The translations under genes were made by a program, and so were the position numbers. Below are positions 6,150 to 9,437 of a DNA stretch of 9,437 nt, piece after piece. The number at the start of each line of letters is the position of its first letter. Within the stretch, counting starts at the first letter, position 1. The notes under the pieces are model-generated. The model was not told where the DNA came from, searched no databases, and was given only the letters and a program-made list of their open reading frames with translations. Source of the DNA: Hyphomicrobiales bacterium (lineage in GTDB: Bacteria > Pseudomonadota > Alphaproteobacteria > Rhizobiales > JAKIUO01); contig JALXEI010000001.1 in assembly GCA_027069645.1 (NCBI GenBank), forward strand, positions 1 through 9,437, in the 5' to 3' direction.

Positions 6150-7286
6150 ATGCCCCAGACCATCCCCGTTGCCGGGCCCTGGATTACCGATCTTGAAACC
6201 TCTTATGTGGCGGATGCGGCGGCCAATGCCTGGTATGGCGATCATGCCATTTATCACCAGCGTTTCGAGGCGGCGTTTCGCGAGGCAATCGGTATGGAAT
6301 ATGCCATGTCGCTGCCCTCGTGCACTTCGGCCCTTCATCTGAGCCTCGCGGCTCTCGGGATCGGACCGGGCGACGAGGTGATCGTACCTGACGCCACCTG
6401 GATCGCGTCGGCGGCTCCGATCAGCTATGTCGGTGCAACAACGGTATTCGTTGATATTGATCCCCTGACATGGTGCATGGATGCCCGGGCCTTTGAGGCG
6501 GCCATCACCGAAAGGACAAAAGCGGCGATTGTTGTCGATCTTTACGGCGGCATGCCGGACTGGCAGGCGCTGGAGGAAATCGCCGCCGCTCACAAAATAC
6601 CCCTCATTGAAGATGCTGCCGAAGCGGTGGGTTCGCGCTACAAGGGGCGCATGGCGGGAAGCTTCGGCGTTGCCGGGGCTTTCAGTTTCCACGGTTCCAA
6701 AACCATGACCACCGGCGAGGGCGGCATGCTGGTCACCGGCAACAGGAAGCTTTTCGAACGGGCGCAGTTCCTGCGCGATCATGGTCGTCCGGCCGGAGAT
6801 CGTTTTTTTCAAAATACCGAAGTCGGATACAAATACAAGATGAGCGCCATGCAGGCCGCGATGGGGCTGGCGCAGACCGAACGTCTCGACGAACTGATCA
6901 GGCGCAAGCGGGAAATATTTGACTGGTACAGGCAGGCTTTGTCGGGACGTGAAGATATTGTCCTTAATTTTGAGCCCGATGATGTTCTCAACAGCTACTG
7001 GATGGTCACGGCCATATTTGATCCCTCTCACGGCATTGACAAGCTCGAACTGATGGGGCGTTTGTCGGAACATGGTATTGACAGCCGCCCGTTTTTTCAT
7101 CCGCTGAGTTCGCTGGAAGCTTACCGGGATACAGAACAGGGCAAACGGGCCCGCCGGATCAATTCAACAGCCTATGACATTTCCGCGCGCGGGATTAATC
7201 TGCCGTCCGGGTTCTCCCTTGATGAGGAAACGGTGGGCAGGGTTTGCAAGAGTTTGTGTTCCATCCTTGATGAGACGGGAAGCTGA
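6150..7286 (+). CDS. DegT/DnrJ/EryC1/StrS-family PLP-dependent sugar aminotransferase
   Basis: A 378-residue PLP enzyme of the sugar aminotransferase family, nearest in style to perosamine synthases that transaminate 4-keto-6-deoxy nucleotide sugars using glutamate. Visible elements are the phosphate-binding SCTSALHLSLAALGIGPGDEVIVP region (57-80), ATW at 82-84, LIEDAAEAVGS at 152-162 with Asp155 facing the pyridine nitrogen, and FSFHGSKTMTTGEGGM at 178-193 with the Schiff-base Lys184. Lys184 rules out the related 3-dehydratases (ColD, RfbH/DdhC), which carry His there. The C-terminal SYWMV and SRPFFHPLS segments also fit. Length matches the family. The ATG at 6150 is 4 bases after the preceding stop. 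With RfbF and RfbG encoded next door, the likely substrate is CDP-4-keto-6-deoxyglucose, giving a CDP-4-amino-4,6-dideoxyhexose. A GDP- or dTDP-sugar made elsewhere in the genome is the alternative. Confidence 0.9.
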   Translation: MPQTIPVAGPWITDLETSYVADAAANAWYGDHAIYHQRFEAAFREAIGMEYAMSLPSCTSALHLSLAALGIGPGDEVIVPDATWIASAAPISYVGATTVFVDIDPLTWCMDARAFEAAITERTKAAIVVDLYGGMPDWQALEEIAAAHKIPLIEDAAEAVGSRYKGRMAGSFGVAGAFSFHGSKTMTTGEGGMLVTGNRKLFERAQFLRDHGRPAGDRFFQNTEVGYKYKMSAMQAAMGLAQTERLDELIRRKREIFDWYRQALSGREDIVLNFEPDDVLNSYWMVTAIFDPSHGIDKLELMGRLSEHGIDSRPFFHPLSSLEAYRDTEQGKRARRINSTAYDISARGINLPSGFSLDEETVGRVCKSLCSILDETGS

Positions 7287-7290
7287 CAAT

Positions 7291-8133
7291 ATGGGCAAGG
7301 GCGTTGCAAGCAGGGATAAACAAACCACCATTACCGTGGGGGTGCCGGTTTATAATGGTGCGCCCCTTATCGAGGAGTCGCTGCAAAGCCTGCGGGAAGA
7401 TGAGGCACAGGATCTCAATATCGTAATCTATGACAATTGCTCGGAAGATCGGACAGCCGATATCGCACAGCAATTTGTCAACCGTGATCAACGTTTTCAC
7501 TATGTGAAAAACAGCGAAAATATCGGCATGATCGGCAATTTTCGCAAGGCATTGCTTGCTTGTGAAACCGAGTATTTCGCCTGGCGGGCTTATGATGATC
7601 TGTCAAATCCGCAATATTTTACGGTGCTCAAACGCCTGCTTGAAGCCGATTCGCGCCTGGTTCTTGCCGCTCCGGATATTATCACAGTCAAAATGGCCAA
7701 AGGAAAGCAACGAGCGCGACCTTTCAGAGGCGGCACCGGACATCCGGCGCGATTGTTGCGCAATTCGCAGGCGGCATGGATTTACGGTGTTTTTCGCACC
7801 AGGTTTCTGAAAAAAGCCTATAATCATGTGTTCGAAAACTACCCGCATTTGCGGGCCAGCGATCATCTTATCCTGTTTCACGCCATCCTTGACGGGGGTG
7901 TCACCGGTACACATGAAGCAAAATTTATCCAGCGCGATCCCGGTACCGGCGCAAACAGCAGCAATTTAACCGGTTTTGTCGAAAAAAAGAAACTTGTGCG
8001 CGACTATTATCGCTATTGCAGTGATCTGATTGACAGGAGTGAATTGACGGGCAGGCAACGCCTGCTGATGCGCCTTGCGGTTATGCGTCATATCAATCGC
8101 CGCGTGCAGCGCCTGCGCAAACTGTTTTGGTGA
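7291..8133 (+). CDS. Family 2 (GT-A) glycosyltransferase
   Basis: A 280-residue glycosyltransferase of the GT2 type, an inverting enzyme using a nucleotide-sugar donor at the cytoplasmic face. The N-terminus shows TITVGVPVYNGAPLIEESL (13-31), the Asp48-Asn-Cys-Ser-Glu-Asp strand end (IYDNCSEDRT), NIGMIGNFRKAL at 77-88, and the metal-binding Asp102-Asp103 in WRAYDDL. No transmembrane helix is visible; the C-terminus is strongly basic (NRRVQRLRKLFW), which could aid membrane association. The frame is open back to 7174, inside the aminotransferase gene, but the ATG at 7291 is chosen: it is 4 bases after that gene's stop, follows GGGAAG at 8-base spacing, and puts the GT-A strand close to the N-terminus as usual. 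It is the last gene of the operon and probably transfers the tailored sugar to a glycan. Donor and acceptor cannot be read from the sequence. Confidence 0.88.
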   Translation: MGKGVASRDKQTTITVGVPVYNGAPLIEESLQSLREDEAQDLNIVIYDNCSEDRTADIAQQFVNRDQRFHYVKNSENIGMIGNFRKALLACETEYFAWRAYDDLSNPQYFTVLKRLLEADSRLVLAAPDIITVKMAKGKQRARPFRGGTGHPARLLRNSQAAWIYGVFRTRFLKKAYNHVFENYPHLRASDHLILFHAILDGGVTGTHEAKFIQRDPGTGANSSNLTGFVEKKKLVRDYYRYCSDLIDRSELTGRQRLLMRLAVMRHINRRVQRLRKLFW

Positions 8134-8455
8134 CCGGTTCGCTGTTGCACGGGAAGACGGGGGCTTGCCGGGGTGTGACACAATAGATTGTTGAACAGGG
8201 CCAAAGGAGCAATTATAACGCTGTTCTGCCCTGTTACTGGAACTATTCGCATTATTCAGGGAGTATTCATTTCGGTAAAGGGCAGGAAGAAGAGTGTTTT
8301 TGAGTTGACGCCGGCCCGGGCCGCGACATTTACTTACTTTCTCGAAACACGATTGAAAACATCCGGCGGATCGGCCATAGAGCAGGTCTGCGGTGTTTTT
8401 TGCATGTCCGTCCGCTCGGGGCAGGGCAGATGAACAAATGATGGAATATGATGCT
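8134..8455 (+). other. 322-bp intergenic region without a convincing gene
   Basis: The only long non-coding stretch. Short open frames exist, for example a TTG-initiated one at 8188-8433, but its product resembles no family I know and its start falls on the best promoter match. There is no acyl carrier protein here: no Asp-Ser-Leu phosphopantetheine motif appears in any plus-strand frame I read. A 12-bp perfect palindrome CGGCCCGGGCCG lies at 8312-8323. CTGCCCT (about 8224-8230) can pair with AGGGCAG (8279-8285) over a long loop, which is weak as a terminator. I see no strong terminator for the upstream operon. Confidence 0.5.
8191..8219 (+). promoter_or_regulatory. Candidate sigma70-type promoter upstream of the ketosynthase-like gene
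   Basis: TTGAAC (8191-8196) and TATAAC (8214-8219) are separated by exactly 17 bases and match the consensus at 4 and 5 of 6 positions, the best such pair I found in the window. It would give a leader of about 230 bases before the ketosynthase-like gene, or serve a small RNA or unrecognised small gene in between. It separates that gene from the sugar operon. Confidence 0.42.
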
Positions 8456-9437
8456 ATGAGCAATGATGACAGGGATGTATGGATTACCGGCATTGGCTTG
8501 CTGAGTTCCCTTGGAGAAGGCATCGAGGCGCACCGGAGCGCCCTTGCCGGTCAAAAGAGCCCCGTCCTCGACGAGGAGACTTACGCGCCCTATCCCGTCC
8601 ATCCGCTGGTGGAGGTTGATTTTGCCACGCAGATCAAAAAGCGTGGCGATTTGCGCCAGATGGAACCCTGGCAGCGCATTGGCACATACAGCGCCGGGCT
8701 CGCCCTTGAGGACGCCGGGCTGGCGGGTGATCTCGAAATGCTGGAAACGATGGATCTGATTGTTGCAGCGGGCAGCGGTGAACGTGACGCCGACATGGAT
8801 CAAAAGGTGCTCGAATCGACAACCGGCGAGAATGCCAACAAGGGCCATTCCAGCGAAATCCTCAAAAGCGAATTGCGCCCGACGCTGTTTTTGGCGCAAT
8901 TGTCGAACCTGCTGGCGGGCAATATTTCCATCGTCCACAAGGTGACAGGTTCGTCTCGCACCTATATGGGTGAGGAACTGGCCGGACTGGCGAGCCTGCA
9001 AAATGCCTTTGCCCGCATCCAAAGCGGTCAGAGCGATCTGGTGCTGATCGGCGGCGCCAACAATGCCGAGCGCAAGGATCTGCTGCTGACCTTTGAACTG
9101 GGGCAGAATCTGTGGGGCGATGCCTTTAAAACGGTCTGGGAACGTGAGGGCGGCGGTCTGGTGATGGGCAGCGTCGGGGCTTTTCTGGTGCTCGAATCAG
9201 CACAACATGCAAGGGCGCGAGGGGCCAAAGCCTATGCGAAACTGGCCGATATCCGCTCTGACCGCTGTCGGCGCGATGAAGGACAGGCGAAAGACAATCT
9301 CGACCGGCAGTTTGCCGCGATGGCCGAAAACATGCCAAAAGGCGTCCTTGGCGTCATGTCGGGTGCAGCGGGCACCGGGCAGGCCGACAGGGAAGAGCGG
9401 GCTTTTCTTGAGGGGCTGGCGGACAAGGGGTTTGAAC
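8456..9437 (+). CDS. Beta-ketoacyl-ACP synthase-like protein, FabF2 type of very-long-chain fatty acid loci (3' end beyond window)
   Basis: The first 327 residues of a roughly 400-residue thiolase-fold protein. VWITGIGLLSSLGEG at 8-22, GLALEDAGL at 81-89, ARIQSGQSDLVLIGGA at 186-201 and EGGGLVMGSVGAFLVLES at 231-248 are the normal ketosynthase framework. The nucleophile region, HKVTGSSRTYMGEELAG at 161-177, has Glu where FabF has the catalytic Cys; the only cysteine in the visible sequence is Cys271. The segment matching the first catalytic His (NAHGTST in FabF) reads MSGAAGTG at 301-308, without His. From memory, the GSSRT-x-MGEE signature is shared with the FabF2 protein next to acpXL and fabZ in Rhizobiales, where the locus builds the C28-type acyl chain of lipid A. 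It may therefore act as a non-catalytic partner of a second ketosynthase, like a chain-length factor. ATGs at 8438 and 8441 are in frame; 8456 best fits homologous N-termini, but none has a strong ribosome site. Confidence 0.82.
   Translation, partial: MSNDDRDVWITGIGLLSSLGEGIEAHRSALAGQKSPVLDEETYAPYPVHPLVEVDFATQIKKRGDLRQMEPWQRIGTYSAGLALEDAGLAGDLEMLETMDLIVAAGSGERDADMDQKVLESTTGENANKGHSSEILKSELRPTLFLAQLSNLLAGNISIVHKVTGSSRTYMGEELAGLASLQNAFARIQSGQSDLVLIGGANNAERKDLLLTFELGQNLWGDAFKTVWEREGGGLVMGSVGAFLVLESAQHARARGAKAYAKLADIRSDRCRRDEGQAKDNLDRQFAAMAENMPKGVLGVMSGAAGTGQADREERAFLEGLADKGFE

Noticed and set aside
7174..7290. N-terminal extension of the glycosyltransferase to 7174
   Set aside because: The extension overlaps the aminotransferase gene by over 100 bases in another frame, adds a non-GT segment, and the ATG at 7291 has normal operon spacing.
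8312..8323. 12-bp perfect palindrome as an operator or terminator
   Set aside because: It has no loop and no T-run, consists only of G and C, and could arise by chance; no second copy was seen.
8188..8433. Possible 81-codon gene before the ketosynthase-like gene, considered as an acyl carrier protein
   Set aside because: It starts with TTG on top of the promoter match and lacks the DSL phosphopantetheine motif and the acidic composition of carrier proteins.

Overview
The window looks like alphaproteobacterial chromosome of moderate GC. This rests mainly on the gene at the right edge, which resembles the divergent beta-ketoacyl-ACP synthase (FabF2 type) of the very-long-chain fatty acid loci of Rhizobiales and relatives. 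The order or genus cannot be told from the sequence. All ten recognisable genes look intact. The first and last run off the window. No tRNA, rRNA, insertion sequence, CRISPR array or phage gene was seen.

Layout. (1) On the minus strand, 1-1840 holds rfbF (glucose-1-phosphate cytidylyltransferase) followed directly by rfbG (CDP-glucose 4,6-dehydratase, last residues beyond the left edge). Together they make CDP-4-keto-6-deoxy-D-glucose. (2) A 177-bp divergent intergenic region (1841-2017) follows. (3) On the plus strand, 2018-8133 holds seven tightly packed genes: a WbqC-like protein, a phytanoyl-CoA dioxygenase-like Fe(II)/2-oxoglutarate oxygenase, a two-domain SAM methyltransferase with an N-terminal CxxC/CxxC zinc motif, a GNAT acetyltransferase, a CmcI/rhamnosyl O-methyltransferase-family methyltransferase, a DegT/DnrJ/EryC1/StrS sugar aminotransferase, and a family 2 glycosyltransferase. 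Apart from an 84-bp gap after the first gene, spacings are 3-14 bp, so this reads as one operon. (4) A 322-bp stretch without a convincing gene (8134-8455) contains a good sigma70-like promoter match. (5) From 8456 to the right edge runs a ketosynthase-like protein with no cysteine at its catalytic position.

How the genes may work together (inference). The two divergent units look like a nucleotide-sugar and glycan decoration locus, probably for O-antigen or another surface polysaccharide. RfbF and RfbG supply a CDP-4-keto-6-deoxyhexose. Its usual next enzyme, the 3-dehydratase RfbH/DdhC, is not in the window. The locus instead has a DegT-family enzyme that keeps the PLP lysine, so 4-transamination is plausible. 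The GNAT enzyme could N-acylate the amine, the two methyltransferases and the oxygenase could tailor the sugar or its acyl group, and the glycosyltransferase could transfer the product. The oxygenase plus CmcI-family pair recalls the hydroxylation and methylation pair of cephamycin biosynthesis. The ketosynthase-like gene probably belongs to a separate lipid A acyl-chain locus that begins here, which would fit an LPS neighbourhood. The sugar's exact structure cannot be deduced from this window.
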